A stretch of DNA of 64,000 bases from contig JAUNNJ010000004.1 of NCBI GenBank assembly GCA_030531495.1, forward strand, positions 1 through 64,000, in the 5' to 3' direction. The notes beneath the pieces were generated by a model. It ran no database searches, was not told the DNA's origin, and worked only from the letters and a program-made list of their open reading frames with translations. The position numbers and the translations under genes are program-made. The DNA comes from Bacteroidales bacterium. GTDB taxonomy: Bacteria; Bacteroidota; Bacteroidia; Bacteroidales; Muribaculaceae. Positions 16,163 to 25,594 of the stretch are shown here, one piece after another (the first letter of the stretch is position 1; each line of letters opens with the position of its first letter).

Positions 16163-17428
16163 TTAGAAAGTGGACTTGCCATTGAGGTCGATGTAGCCCC
16201 ACTTGCCATTCTTTCTCACGGCAGCCACGCCTTCGTTAAAGCGATAGCTGCTGCTTATCATGTCGCCCGCTACACATGATGGTGTGTAGTCGTATTCGCA
16301 GGGCACCACTTGAGTGCCGTCGGGTTTGATGAAACCGAATTTCTTGTTAGCAGCATTCAATGCTACACCTTCGTAGACAGGGCCTTCAACCCTAAATGAT
16401 GGGCGAACCATCATCTTGTCCATCAATTTGTAGACGGTGAATGTTTCCATGCCCACATAGTCTTCCATACCCGACACTGTGTAACCTTCATTGAAATCGA
16501 CAATGAATTTAGGCATAGCCACTTCATCGGTATAGTAGCGCAGAGGTATCACTTGTGTGCCTGTGGAATCGATAAAACCATATTGTTGTGCATCAGCAGT
16601 GACCCATGCCATCCCTTCGTGGAAGTCGCCGGCTTTCAGTCCTTCTTTGCAAGAAAAAAGCACTTTTCCTTCGGTGTCGATATAGCTATAGACATAGGGA
16701 AAAAGAGCATCGGCATTTTCTTCTTTGTATACAGCCACAGAGGCTTTCCCTTCGCTGAAAGGATTGGCGGCATCGTATTTGCAAGGCACTACTTCTTGCC
16801 CCTGCTTGTTGATGTAGCCATACTTTGCATTGCCTTCATCGTCCATCTTCACAACGCACGCCAGACCATTCTTGAATGAATAGTTAAGCATACCGGCATC
16901 GGGGACATAGTATTTGGCACCGTCGAGCACCTTATTTCCCTGCTTGTCGATAAAACCTTGGAATTCCTCATTAGCAACCCATGCCAGGCCTTCGCAGAAG
17001 TCGGCAGCCTCGTCGTAGATGTAGTCGACCACGAGTTTACCGTCCTTGTCCATATAGCCCCATTTCAGCGCACGTTCATAGTTATGCTTGGCGCCAGATG
17101 TTTCTTTGGCTACAGCCACCATTCCTTCATTAAAGTCGCGTACATAGCCGTTGTCACGGTAAAAACCGTAATCTTCTCGGTCGATGCATACATCGAATTG
17201 CTTTGGGATGCTGCATGTAATCACTTCCTTGCCTGTATGGTTGATATAGCCCCATTTAGCGTCTTTCATCACAGCCGCCATGCCGTCGTGGAAGGTTTGT
17301 ACCACTTCGTACTGTTTCACGGCGCTGCTGAATTCGGGAGTTATTTCCACTGTTTGTGCCTTAGCCTCGGCCATGCATGCAAATGCGAGCGTGAGGCTGA
17401 GCGTTCCGTTTAAGTATTTATTCATCAT
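16163..17428 (-). CDS. Secreted WG-repeat protein
   Basis: A 421-aa exported protein with a signal peptide (about 1-25, cleavage near AKAQ). The mature chain is built of WG-type repeats: DGMAAVMKDAKWGYINHTGK, EGMVAVAKETSG, EGLAWVANEEFQGFIDKQG, NGLACVVKMDD, EGKASVAVYK, EGMAWVTADAQQYGFID and a final EGVAAVRKNGKWGYIDLNGK. Each unit pairs an (E/N/D)G-A-V strand with a WGYID-like strand, probably forming a beta-rich solenoid or propeller-like surface protein. Function is unknown; such proteins are often binding modules. It starts MM, so either Met could be used. Confidence 0.85.
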   Translation of the reverse strand: MMNKYLNGTLSLTLAFACMAEAKAQTVEITPEFSSAVKQYEVVQTFHDGMAAVMKDAKWGYINHTGKEVITCSIPKQFDVCIDREDYGFYRDNGYVRDFNEGMVAVAKETSGAKHNYERALKWGYMDKDGKLVVDYIYDEAADFCEGLAWVANEEFQGFIDKQGNKVLDGAKYYVPDAGMLNYSFKNGLACVVKMDDEGNAKYGYINKQGQEVVPCKYDAANPFSEGKASVAVYKEENADALFPYVYSYIDTEGKVLFSCKEGLKAGDFHEGMAWVTADAQQYGFIDSTGTQVIPLRYYTDEVAMPKFIVDFNEGYTVSGMEDYVGMETFTVYKLMDKMMVRPSFRVEGPVYEGVALNAANKKFGFIKPDGTQVVPCEYDYTPSCVAGDMISSSYRFNEGVAAVRKNGKWGYIDLNGKSTF

Positions 17429-17501
17429 TGTTCAAATTTTTTATTCGCAAGTCCGTCGTTTTGACTATTATGAAGCCAGTTAGTTTAAGGACTGTGGAAA
17501 A

Positions 17502-18278
17502 TTATTTGATATGAGTGCCTTGAGTGAGGTCGTTGAGACTGCTTGCGTGTGTAATCACCACTTCACACACACCATCTTCAAGAGTAGAGAACGCATTGTC
17601 GAGTTTGGGTATCATACCGTCGGTAATCACACCTTTGCTTTTGTATGCTTCATATTCCTCTCGATTGAGCGAGGTAATCACACTATTGTCTTTGTTGGCA
17701 TCAGCGAGAACACCACGCTTTTCGAAGCAGAAAACGAGAGTCACGTCGTAATAGGCAGCCAAACCTTTAGCGGTTTCGGCGGCAATAGTATCGGCGTTGG
17801 TGTTGAGAATGTGGCCTTGGCCGTCGTGAGTGAGAGGAGCGAGCACTGGCACCACACCGCTTTCAATGAGGGTGGAAAGTGCTTTCCCGTCCACTTTCTT
17901 TACATCGCCCACCCAACCGTAGTCCACGGTTTTCACAGGGCGCTTGTCGCTAAGAATCACATTCATATCGGCACCGCACAGACCTATGGCATTTGTGCCT
18001 TTGCTTTGTAGCAAACTCACCACACGCTTGTTGACAAGACCGGCATACACCATGGTCACCACATCAATCATCTTGTCGTCGGTCACGCGACGACCTTCCA
18101 CCATTGTGGTTTCGATGCCAAGTGCTGTGGCGGTTTTTGTGGCCAACACGCCTCCGCCATGCACAAGCACCTTCCGCCCTTCCAAATTAGAAAGGTCGGT
18201 GATAAGCTGGTTGAGGGCTTCTGGGTTTTCCACCACCTTTCCGCCCACTTTCACCAGCAGGAGTTTTTCTTTTGTCAT
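17502..18278 (-). CDS. argB: Acetylglutamate kinase ArgB
   Basis: A 258-aa amino-acid kinase that phosphorylates N-acetylglutamate in arginine synthesis (Bacteroidetes may use the succinylated series). The start is placed at the ATG at 18278 (MTKEKLLLVKVGGKV); a longer reading would overlap prfB. Motifs: VKVGGKV near residue 10, VHGGGVLAT near 40 (Gly-rich phosphate loop), GLCGADMNVI near 122, and LNTNADTIAAETA near 180 with the catalytic Asp region. It follows prfB by 13 bases, so the two are probably co-transcribed. An M20 deacylase that could act in the same pathway is at 22704. Confidence 0.9.
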   Translation of the reverse strand: MTKEKLLLVKVGGKVVENPEALNQLITDLSNLEGRKVLVHGGGVLATKTATALGIETTMVEGRRVTDDKMIDVVTMVYAGLVNKRVVSLLQSKGTNAIGLCGADMNVILSDKRPVKTVDYGWVGDVKKVDGKALSTLIESGVVPVLAPLTHDGQGHILNTNADTIAAETAKGLAAYYDVTLVFCFEKRGVLADANKDNSVITSLNREEYEAYKSKGVITDGMIPKLDNAFSTLEDGVCEVVITHASSLNDLTQGTHIK

Positions 18279-18291
18279 GTCAAAACAAACG

Positions 18292-19402
18292 TTATTCTTC
18301 GCCAAACTCCATGAGATAGGCCTTGATGAAATCGTCGATATCGCCATCCATCACGCCATTCACATTGCTTGTTTGGTGATTTGTACGGTGATCTTTCACA
18401 CGTCGGTCGTCGAACACATAACTGCGAATTTGGCTGCCCCATTCAATTTTCTTCTTAGAGTCCTCCACTTTGCGTTGCTCTTCCTGACGGTGTTGCAACT
18501 CCTTGTTGTAGAGGATTGACTTCAAGTTACGAAGTGCATTTTCGCGGTTCTTAGGTTGGTCGCGAGTTTCGGTGTTTTCTACCAAAATTTCCTCTTCTTC
18601 ACCGGTGTAGGGGTCTTTGTATTGATAGCGAGCACGCACACCCGATTCCACCTTGTTCACATTCTGTCCTCCGGCACCACCGCTTCGGAAGGTGTCCCAA
18701 GTGAGGCGAGCAGGGTCGATTTCAATTTCAATGGTGTCGTCGATAAGTGGTGTCACAAACACCGAGGCAAATGAGGTCATGCGCTTGCCTTGTGCATTGT
18801 AGGGCGAAACACGAACGAGGCGATGCACGCCGTTCTCGCTCTTCAGATAGCCATAGGCAAAAGCACCTTCCACGCTGATGGTAACAGATTTGATACCGGC
18901 TTCATCACCGTCGATAATGTGCTCGATAGATGTCTTGTAGCCATGGCGTTCGCACCAGCGCAAGTAAAGGCGCATCAGCATAGATGCCCAGTCTTGGCTT
19001 TCAGTGCCGCCCGCACCCGAATTGATTTTCAAGATGGCATCCATCTTGTCTTCTTCATTACGCAACATATTGCGTAATTCAAGTTTCTCAATTTTTTCCT
19101 TTGCTTCGTTGTACAGTTTGTCGAGTTCTTCTTCAGAGATTACGCCTTCTTTCACGAAGTCGAAACCTACTGCCACTTCTCCAACTGCTTGCTCCACCTC
19201 TTTGCTACTGTCAATCCAGAAGCGAAGCATTTTGATTTTTTTCATTTGTGCTTCGGCAGCTTTTTGGTTGAGCCAGAAGTCGGGCACATGAGTGCGCAAT
19301 TCTTCTTCCTCTACTTCAATTTTCTTGCTGTCGATGTCAAAGATACCTCCTCAACGCATCCGAGCGTTCTTGTATCTCTTTTAATTGTTCTTGTGTAATC
19401 AT
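18292..19402 (-). CDS. prfB: Peptide chain release factor 2, with programmed +1 frameshift
   Basis: Release factor 2 ends translation at UGA and UAA. The gene is read in two frames. Codons 1-21 from the ATG at 19402 give MITQEQLKEIQERSDALRRY and Leu, then an in-frame TGA at 19339-19337; after a +1 shift on CTT-T the frame continues DIDSKKIEVEEEE and runs to 18292, for about 370 aa. The GGQ peptide-release motif is present (SGGAGGQNVNKVES), and the RF2 stop-recognition region lies upstream of it (residues RLVRVSPYNAQGKR). The start was chosen because the upstream piece matches the RF2 N-terminus and reaches the shift site in frame. Confidence 0.93.
19337..19351 (-). promoter_or_regulatory. prfB +1 frameshift site
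   Basis: The minus strand reads AGGAGGTATCTTTGAC here: an SD-like AGGAGG, three bases, the slippery CTT and the in-frame TGA followed by C. This is nearly identical in order and spacing to the E. coli prfB site. Low RF2 slows termination at TGA, favours slippage, and raises RF2 synthesis, so the enzyme regulates itself. Confidence 0.92.
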
Positions 19403-19453
19403 CTGAGCTCAATGATTTTTTTTGTTAATACTATGGGCAAGAGGCCCGTTTAT

Positions 19454-21280
19454 TTATTTTTTTTGCTGTTTTTCTGCAGCTGCATATATTGCGTCGATAA
19501 GTTTGGCGTAGCGCTTGTTGATTACCGAGCGGCGAATCTTTAGCGTGTTGGTGAGTTCGCCCGTTTCCATTGTGAATGGTCGAGGCATGAGTATGAAATG
19601 CTTGATTTGTTCGTAGCTGGCAAGGTCTTTCTGCCACTCGTTGATGCGCTGTTCCATCATCTTGTGTATTTCCTTGTTGTTCACAAGGTCGGCATTGTCT
19701 GTAAATGCGATTTTTTTCTTCTTGGCATAGGCTTTCAATGCGTCAATCGAAGGAACAATGAGGGCAGACACAAACTTTCTGCCATCGCCTATCACCACAG
19801 CTTGTTCAATGAAAAGGTCTTGGCCGAGACGGGACTCAAGCACTTGAGGAGCAATGTACTTGCCATTGCTTGTTTTGAACAAGTCTTTCAGACGTTCGGT
19901 GATAATGAGCTGACCGTTTTCATTGATGGCACCGCAGTCGCCAGTGTGGAACCAACCATCTTCATCTATCGCTTTGGCAGTTTCTTCTGGCTTATTGTAG
20001 TAGCCTTTCATAATTGTTGGACCCTTCGCGAGAATTTCGTTCTGAGGGCCAATCTTCACTTTCACACCGGGGATTGGTGTGCCAATGGTGCCTAATTCCC
20101 AGTTGGTGTCGGGATAGAAGGTGACAGTGGCGTTAGTCTCGCTCAAGCCGTAACCAATCACGATGGGAATACCGATTGCGCGCAGAAACTCTGTGATATT
20201 GTCGGAAAGCATTGCGCCTGCAGTGGGGTAGAGGTGTGGTTGCTCAATACCGATGGCGGAGCGCAAACGGCTGAACACCTTCTTGTCGAAGTACTGATAT
20301 TGCTTCTCCAAAAGCATTGGCACCTTTTTGCCTGTGCGGAGATATTTCATTTCGCGCTTTTTACCCACTGCCACAGCACGGTTGAAGAGCATTCTTACCA
20401 CTGGCGACGCATTTGCTATGTTGTCGGTGATGGCTGCATAAACCTTTTCCCAGAAACGTGGCACACTGCACATACAAGTGGGTTGTATTTCTTTCACCGC
20501 TTTTTGAATGTCTTTAGGATTGTGGTTGATAACCACACGAATACCATTGCTTAAGCACACCATGCTCCACCCCAATTCAAAGATGTGGCTCATTGGCAAG
20601 AAACTCAACGACACGTCGGTGTCTTCGTTGAGGCTTGGGATTCGCATATTGTGAGCGAGGATACAAGCATTGAAATTGGCGTGAGTGAGCATTACGCCTT
20701 TTGGAACACCGGTGGTACCTGATGTGTAGATAAGGCACATCAAGTCAGATGGGAGAGCACTCTCTTTACGTTGGTTGACGAGCGACATATCCACATCATC
20801 CCCCCAATCGAGAAATTCTTCCCAGGTCATGCTTATTTTGTCGTCGGCTTTTTTCTCAACGAGAGGGTTGAGCGTAACGACATATTTTAGCGAAGGGCAT
20901 TCGTCGAGCAGTTCCATGGCCACATCGTATTGGCGTTGGTCGCCCACGAAAAGTACGATGGTTTGGGCATCGTTGATGATATAGGCCGCCTCGCTTTTGC
21001 TGCTTGTGGCATAAATGGGTACGGCCACGCCACGGTTGGTATAGGCTGCGAAATGGGTTGTCAGAATTTCTGGGCAGTTTTGGGTGAAAATGGCCACTTT
21101 GCCTTCCACTTCCAATCCTGCTTTATATAGCGCTTTTGCTTCTCGCTCAATATTGGTTTTGAACTGATTCCAAGAAATAGAAAACCATTCTTGGGTTTTG
21201 TAATCACGAAAACGGAGAGCCTCTCGGTCGCCGAATCTTTTTGTTTGTTTGTTGATGAGTTCAACTAATTCGTTTACCAT
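19454..21280 (-). CDS. Long-chain fatty acid-CoA ligase (AMP-forming)
   Basis: A 608-aa member of the ANL superfamily that activates fatty acids as acyl-AMP then acyl-CoA. The start is set at the ATG at 21280 (MVNELVELINKQ) because the -7 box at 21314-21307 lies just upstream; a longer reading frame reaches back beyond that promoter. Motifs: the P-loop YTSGTTGVPKGVML near residue 186, GYGLSETNATVTFYP near 375, GDCGAINENGQL and ITERLKDLFKTSNGKYI near 455-475. It may feed fatty acids into phospholipid synthesis. No conventional beta-oxidation genes are next to it. Confidence 0.88.
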   Translation of the reverse strand: MVNELVELINKQTKRFGDREALRFRDYKTQEWFSISWNQFKTNIEREAKALYKAGLEVEGKVAIFTQNCPEILTTHFAAYTNRGVAVPIYATSSKSEAAYIINDAQTIVLFVGDQRQYDVAMELLDECPSLKYVVTLNPLVEKKADDKISMTWEEFLDWGDDVDMSLVNQRKESALPSDLMCLIYTSGTTGVPKGVMLTHANFNACILAHNMRIPSLNEDTDVSLSFLPMSHIFELGWSMVCLSNGIRVVINHNPKDIQKAVKEIQPTCMCSVPRFWEKVYAAITDNIANASPVVRMLFNRAVAVGKKREMKYLRTGKKVPMLLEKQYQYFDKKVFSRLRSAIGIEQPHLYPTAGAMLSDNITEFLRAIGIPIVIGYGLSETNATVTFYPDTNWELGTIGTPIPGVKVKIGPQNEILAKGPTIMKGYYNKPEETAKAIDEDGWFHTGDCGAINENGQLIITERLKDLFKTSNGKYIAPQVLESRLGQDLFIEQAVVIGDGRKFVSALIVPSIDALKAYAKKKKIAFTDNADLVNNKEIHKMMEQRINEWQKDLASYEQIKHFILMPRPFTMETGELTNTLKIRRSVINKRYAKLIDAIYAAAEKQQKK

Positions 21281-21306
21281 CGTTCGTCTGTTATTGATTA
21301 ACAATA

Positions 21307-21314
21307 CAAAATTA
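21307..21314 (-). promoter_or_regulatory. -7 box TAATTTTG of the acyl-CoA ligase gene
   Basis: The minus strand reads TAATTTTG, an exact TAnnTTTG match, 26 bases upstream of the ATG at 21280. No clean -33 TTTG is seen. It supports the short form of the ligase. Confidence 0.5.
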
Positions 21315-21449
21315 CTCAAAATCTCCTTAATAGTAGTCATATTCACTTTTATATTAACATCAATTCCAATAATGCTGAAAAAAAAACCAATAATTAACAT
21401 TTCTGTATGTTTAATCTTCTAAAATAGGGTGATACTTGAAGATTTTTCA

Positions 21450-21457
21450 TAAATTTG
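21450..21457 (+). promoter_or_regulatory. -7 box TAAATTTG of the C1 peptidase gene
   Basis: TAAATTTG matches TAnnTTTG exactly, 44 bases before the ATG at 21502. The -33 region lacks a clear TTTG. Confidence 0.45.
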
Positions 21458-21501
21458 TAGAATTAATACAGAATATTTACCCTCAATAAATACATAAACA
21501 T

Positions 21502-22704
21502 ATGAGTAAGATGAAATCTATTATGCTGTCTGCATTAGTGAGCGGATGCATATGTTCGGCAAATGCTGATGTCGTTACACCTGAGTCTACAGGCTTTAAG
21601 TTTACCGATACTAAGGTGGTGAAGTGCACCCCTATCAAAGACCAATACGAAACTGGCACTTGCTGGTGCTTTTCAGTAGTGGCACTTATGGAAAACGAAA
21701 TTCTTCGCACATCGGGAAAGGCAGTGGACTTGAGCGAAATGTATGTTGTAAGAAGTCTTTATCCTGAAAAAGCGCAGAAATATATGCGCATGGAAGGTGA
21801 GATGCGCTTCAATCAAGGAGGTGGCGCGATGGATGTTGTATATGCATGGGATAAATATGGCATGGTTCCTGAAGATGTGTATAATGGATTGAACTATGGC
21901 GAGCCCCAGCACGACCATCAAGAGCTCATTGCCGGTATGAAAGGTTTTATGAAAGGCATTGTCGCTAAGCCTGGGAAGCGTTATTCTACCGCATGGCTTA
22001 GTGGTATTAATGGCATTCTTGATGCATATCTCGGAAAGGCTCCTGAAAAGTTTGTCGTTGATGGAGTGGAATACACACCAAAGACCTATGCCGCTTCGTT
22101 TGGACTAAATATGGCAGATTACCAGGCGTACAGTTCGTTCACTCACCATCCATTCTACGAAGAATTTATCATTGAAATTCCCGACAACTGGCTTTGGGCT
22201 AAGATGAAGAATGTGCAACTCGATGAAATGGAACAGATTGTAGACAATGCTATAAGCAATGGATATTCTGTGGCGTGGTCGGCTGATATAAGCGAAAAGA
22301 GTTGGCAATGGGACAACGGCTATGCCATCATGCCAAAACTCAAAAGCGAGGCCGACATGAATAAGAAAGACCTCGAAAGATGGAAAAAATTACCGAATAA
22401 CGATAGAGAAAAAGAGCTTTATGAATTTAATGGTCCACAACCTGAGATTGAGGTAACACAAGATGTTCGTCAGCAAATGTTCGATTCTTTTGAAACGGTT
22501 GACGACCATTTAATGGTGATTGTAGGCATGGCAAAAGACCAGAAAGGCAACAAATTCTATAAAGTGAAAAATTCGTTTGGCACCAATCAAATCTACGATG
22601 GCTATATTTATGTGTCGAGTGCATATTTCCGTGCTAAGACTATTAATATTATGGTGCATAAAGACGGTGTGCCAACCTCTATTCAAGAGAAATTTGTCAA
22701 ATAA
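21502..22704 (+). CDS. Secreted papain-fold (C1B, bleomycin hydrolase-like) peptidase
   Basis: A 400-aa cysteine peptidase with a signal peptide (about 1-22; cleavage near ANA-DV). The catalytic set is complete: Gln 48 and Cys 54 in IKDQYETGTCWCFS, His 336 in DDHLMVIVGMA, and Asn 357 in KVKNSFGT. The order and long insert fit the C1B aminopeptidase C/bleomycin hydrolase branch, which trims peptides from the N-terminus. Those enzymes are usually cytoplasmic in other bacteria; the signal peptide implies periplasmic or surface action here. Its stop overlaps the start of the next gene by one base (TAATG), so the two are probably translationally coupled. Confidence 0.85.
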   Translation: MSKMKSIMLSALVSGCICSANADVVTPESTGFKFTDTKVVKCTPIKDQYETGTCWCFSVVALMENEILRTSGKAVDLSEMYVVRSLYPEKAQKYMRMEGEMRFNQGGGAMDVVYAWDKYGMVPEDVYNGLNYGEPQHDHQELIAGMKGFMKGIVAKPGKRYSTAWLSGINGILDAYLGKAPEKFVVDGVEYTPKTYAASFGLNMADYQAYSSFTHHPFYEEFIIEIPDNWLWAKMKNVQLDEMEQIVDNAISNGYSVAWSADISEKSWQWDNGYAIMPKLKSEADMNKKDLERWKKLPNNDREKELYEFNGPQPEIEVTQDVRQQMFDSFETVDDHLMVIVGMAKDQKGNKFYKVKNSFGTNQIYDGYIYVSSAYFRAKTINIMVHKDGVPTSIQEKFVK

Positions 22705-23777
22705 TGGCAATGTTTGATATCGACGAACTATATTACGATGCTATCGACTTGCTGAAAGAAATGGTGGCAGTGCCATCGTTCAGCAGGGAGGAGAAGGCTG
22801 TGGCCGATGTCGTAGAGATGGCCATGCAGCGCTTTGGCTTGAATCCGAAGCGCTACGTGAATAATTTGTGGTGCCAGACTGCGGATTTTTGCCCAGATAA
22901 GCCCACTATCTTACTCAATGCCCATATCGACACTGTGAAGGTGACTGAGGGATGGCAGCACGCTCCTTTCACTCCTGCGGAAGAAGACGATGCCATCTAT
23001 GGCCTTGGAACCAACGACGATGGTGCTTCGGTGGTGTCGCTGATGGCTGCATATAGAGCCCTCACTTCTATACCCCAACCTTTCAATCTTATTTTCTTGG
23101 CATCGGCAGAAGAGGAGGTGAGCGGGAAGAATGGTATAGAGGCAGTGCTTCCTTTGCTCCCACGCATCGATTTTGCTTTGGTAGGCGAGCCCACAGGCAT
23201 GCAGCCAGCCATCGCTGAAAAAGGCTTAATGGTGCTTGATGGCGAAATTACCGGTGTTGCCGGACATGCTGCACGCAACGAGGGTGTTAACGCCATTTAT
23301 AAAGCGATAGATGTGATTAACACGCTTCGTAACTTCCGTTTCGAGAAAGAGTCGGAACTGTTGGGGCCCGTGAAAATTTCAGTCACAAAAATTGAGGCTG
23401 GTCGTCAGCACAATGTAGTGCCCGATAAGTGTACGATTCTTGTTGATGTTCGTACCACTGATGCATATTCAAATGCTGAAACACTTGAAATATTGCGAAA
23501 TGCTGTGCCCGAATGCCAGCTTACGCCTCACTCTACACGCCTTAATCCTTCTGGAATAAGTCCTATACATCCCGTGGTGAAGAGAACGGAAATCATGGGG
23601 AAGACCGCCTTTGGCTCGCCCACATTGAGCGACCAGGCATTGATGCCCTTCCCATCACTAAAGATGGGGCCTGGCGATTCTGCCAGAAGTCACACTGCTG
23701 ATGAATTTATCAGATGCTCGGAGATTCGCCAAGCCATCGACGAATACATCGTCCTCCTCAATGGACTGACTCTGTAA
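22704..23777 (+). CDS. M20 metallopeptidase, probable N-acyl-ornithine deacetylase (ArgE-like)
   Basis: A 357-aa zinc enzyme of the M20 family. NAHIDTV at residues 72-78 supplies the first metal ligand His 74 and neighbouring Asp 76. GLGTNDDGAS near 95-104 gives the bridging Asp, SAEEEVSG near 131-138 the catalytic Glu pair, and VGEPTG the following ligand. VAGHAARNEG is the dimerisation-domain His region. Substrate is inferred: ArgE/DapE-like enzymes remove acetyl or succinyl groups, and Bacteroidetes use such an enzyme in arginine synthesis. It overlaps the secreted peptidase gene by one base, an unexpected partner. A strong terminator follows. Confidence 0.78.
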   Translation: MAMFDIDELYYDAIDLLKEMVAVPSFSREEKAVADVVEMAMQRFGLNPKRYVNNLWCQTADFCPDKPTILLNAHIDTVKVTEGWQHAPFTPAEEDDAIYGLGTNDDGASVVSLMAAYRALTSIPQPFNLIFLASAEEEVSGKNGIEAVLPLLPRIDFALVGEPTGMQPAIAEKGLMVLDGEITGVAGHAARNEGVNAIYKAIDVINTLRNFRFEKESELLGPVKISVTKIEAGRQHNVVPDKCTILVDVRTTDAYSNAETLEILRNAVPECQLTPHSTRLNPSGISPIHPVVKRTEIMGKTAFGSPTLSDQALMPFPSLKMGPGDSARSHTADEFIRCSEIRQAIDEYIVLLNGLTL

Positions 23778-23795
23778 ACATTCCAAAACATAAAA

Positions 23796-23832
23796 CGAAA
23801 GCACGGTTCCCTATGTTTGAACCGTGCTTTCG
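23796..23832. terminator. Bidirectional terminator between the M20 and S41 genes
   Basis: A perfect 13-bp stem, CGAAAGCACGGTT (23796-23808) with AACCGTGCTTTCG (23820-23832), lies between two convergent genes. Confidence 0.8.
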
Positions 23833-23854
23833 CTGTGTTTATGATGCGCAATCT

Positions 23855-25516
23855 TTATTTCTTGTTTTTCGCTTCAGCGGCTTTCTCTTTATGCTTTGCG
23901 GCAATTTTCTCGTATTCGAGGTTGCCAGTTTTCAAAAGCGACTGGTAGCGTGTGTCGTCGTTGATAAGCTTTAGAGCCTCTTGTAAATCTTTGTTACTGT
24001 GGCTTACGATTATGCTGTAAGCACTGTCGTCGCTGAATATGTCGCGGCAAATCAGGCCTTTGAGGTAGGTGAGGAACACATTCTTGCTGATGTTGTATTG
24101 CTCTTCGTTGTATTTCACCTTTTCTTTTTCGCCTGCTTCAATGAAGGCTTTCATGTCGGCATCAGTCAACTTGAATCTTTCGTCGTAGTCCTTCACGCTC
24201 TTGTAGGTGGCTTTCAATTCGGCACGATGCTTGTCCACATAGTCGAGTGCATATTGATAGATGACGCCTTTGGCAAGCATATCGCGATAATATTTACTGT
24301 ATTCAGTGGTGTCGACTGGCACAAATACATCTGGCATAATACCGCCGCCACCGTACACGGTGCGCTTGTTTACGAGCGACTTGTATTTAAGCGAGTCGTT
24401 AAATTGAATGCTATCAATGTTGTAGTATTCGCCAGCATTGTATCGAGTGAGCAAATCTTCATCGTATCCTTTTTTGTTGCCTTTCACATATGGCTTTTGA
24501 ATGCAGCGTCCGGAAGGGGTGTAGTAGCGTGCCACGGTGAGGCGCATCATTGAGCCGTCCTCGAATTTGAATGGACGTTGAACCAAGCCTTTGCCGAACG
24601 AACGACGACCTATTACGAGGCCTCGGTCCCAGTCTTGGATTGCTCCAGCAAAGATTTCAGAAGCGCTGGCACTGTATTGGCTCATCACCACCACTATTTT
24701 CATGTCCTTGAAATTTCCATAGCCATTGGCACGAGCGTCGTTGCGAGGCGATTTTGAGCCTTCGGTGTACACAATCATCTGGTCTCTGTCGAGAAATTCA
24801 TTCACCATTTGAATGGCTGCATCCATATAGCCGCCACCATTGTCAGAGAGGTCGATAATTACTTGCTCCATACCTTCTTTTTTCAGTTTCTTGAGTGCAT
24901 CCATCATTTCATGATAGGTCTTTGCACCGAAACTTGAAATCTTTACATAGCCAGTCTTGGCGTCGAGCATATAGCTTGCATCCACGCTGTGCAATGGAAT
25001 TTTATCGCGAGTAATCACGAAAGTGATGAGCTCGGGGTTTGAGCCACGCTTCACCTTCACGGTCACTTTAGTTCCTTTTTTCCCTCTCAGTTTCTTCTGG
25101 ATGTCGGTGTTTTTGAGCTTCACACCGGCGATAGTGGTGTCGTTTACAGACACGATGCGGTCGCCAGGAAGGATGCCCACGCGTTCTGAAGGGCCATTCA
25201 CCACGGTTTGAATCACATAAAGAGTGTCTTGCTTCATGTTGTATTGAATGCCAATACCAGAGAATTCGCCTTGAAGTGGTTCCTCCAGTTCTTTCGTTTC
25301 CTTGGCAGTTGTGAATGCTGAATGTGGGTCAAGTTTTTCGAGCATGCCGATGATGGCATCTTCCACAAGCTTATTTTCGTCGACAGAGTCGACATAAAGA
25401 GCATTGATTGCATATTCTGCATTGAGCAGTTTTTGCAAGTTTGCAGGCATGCGTTGGGCGATGATTCCGATGATGGCTACTGCTGCAAACGCTATGCAAA
25501 ATAATCCTTTTTTCAT
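23855..25516 (-). CDS. S41 C-terminal processing peptidase (CtpA/Prc-like)
   Basis: A 553-aa periplasmic serine protease. The N-terminus has a signal peptide or anchor (1-21). A helical region is followed by a PDZ domain (about 83-170: GIGIQYNMKQDTLYV, GILPGDRIVSVND). The catalytic core shows DLSDNGGGYMDAAI near 222, Ser 284 in YSASASEIFAGA, and Lys 309 in RRSFGKGLVQ, 25 residues later as in Prc. The substrate-binding region is a variant of the usual DLRxNxGG. Such proteases trim secreted proteins and cell-wall factors from the C-terminus. Downstream of coaD on the same strand. Confidence 0.92.
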   Translation of the reverse strand: MKKGLFCIAFAAVAIIGIIAQRMPANLQKLLNAEYAINALYVDSVDENKLVEDAIIGMLEKLDPHSAFTTAKETKELEEPLQGEFSGIGIQYNMKQDTLYVIQTVVNGPSERVGILPGDRIVSVNDTTIAGVKLKNTDIQKKLRGKKGTKVTVKVKRGSNPELITFVITRDKIPLHSVDASYMLDAKTGYVKISSFGAKTYHEMMDALKKLKKEGMEQVIIDLSDNGGGYMDAAIQMVNEFLDRDQMIVYTEGSKSPRNDARANGYGNFKDMKIVVVMSQYSASASEIFAGAIQDWDRGLVIGRRSFGKGLVQRPFKFEDGSMMRLTVARYYTPSGRCIQKPYVKGNKKGYDEDLLTRYNAGEYYNIDSIQFNDSLKYKSLVNKRTVYGGGGIMPDVFVPVDTTEYSKYYRDMLAKGVIYQYALDYVDKHRAELKATYKSVKDYDERFKLTDADMKAFIEAGEKEKVKYNEEQYNISKNVFLTYLKGLICRDIFSDDSAYSIIVSHSNKDLQEALKLINDDTRYQSLLKTGNLEYEKIAAKHKEKAAEAKNKK

Positions 25517-25536
25517 ATCTATGTGTTTTTTGTCGT

Positions 25537-25562
25537 GTGCGTCATTCTTGTGAATGATGCAC
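25537..25562. other. Hairpin between coaD and the S41 protease gene
   Basis: GTGCGTCATTC (25537-25547) and GAATGATGCAC (25552-25562) form an 11-bp stem with a four-base loop and one G-U pair. No T run follows on the minus strand, so it is not a normal terminator for coaD. It may instead protect or separate the two transcripts. Confidence 0.5.
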
Positions 25563-25594
25563 CTATATTTTGATTGTAGACTTTATGTGGTAGC

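Noticed and set aside
19435..19450. GGGC/GCCC hairpin after the acyl-CoA ligase gene as a terminator
   Set aside because: The stem is only four pairs and is followed by A-rich, not T-rich, sequence on the minus strand.
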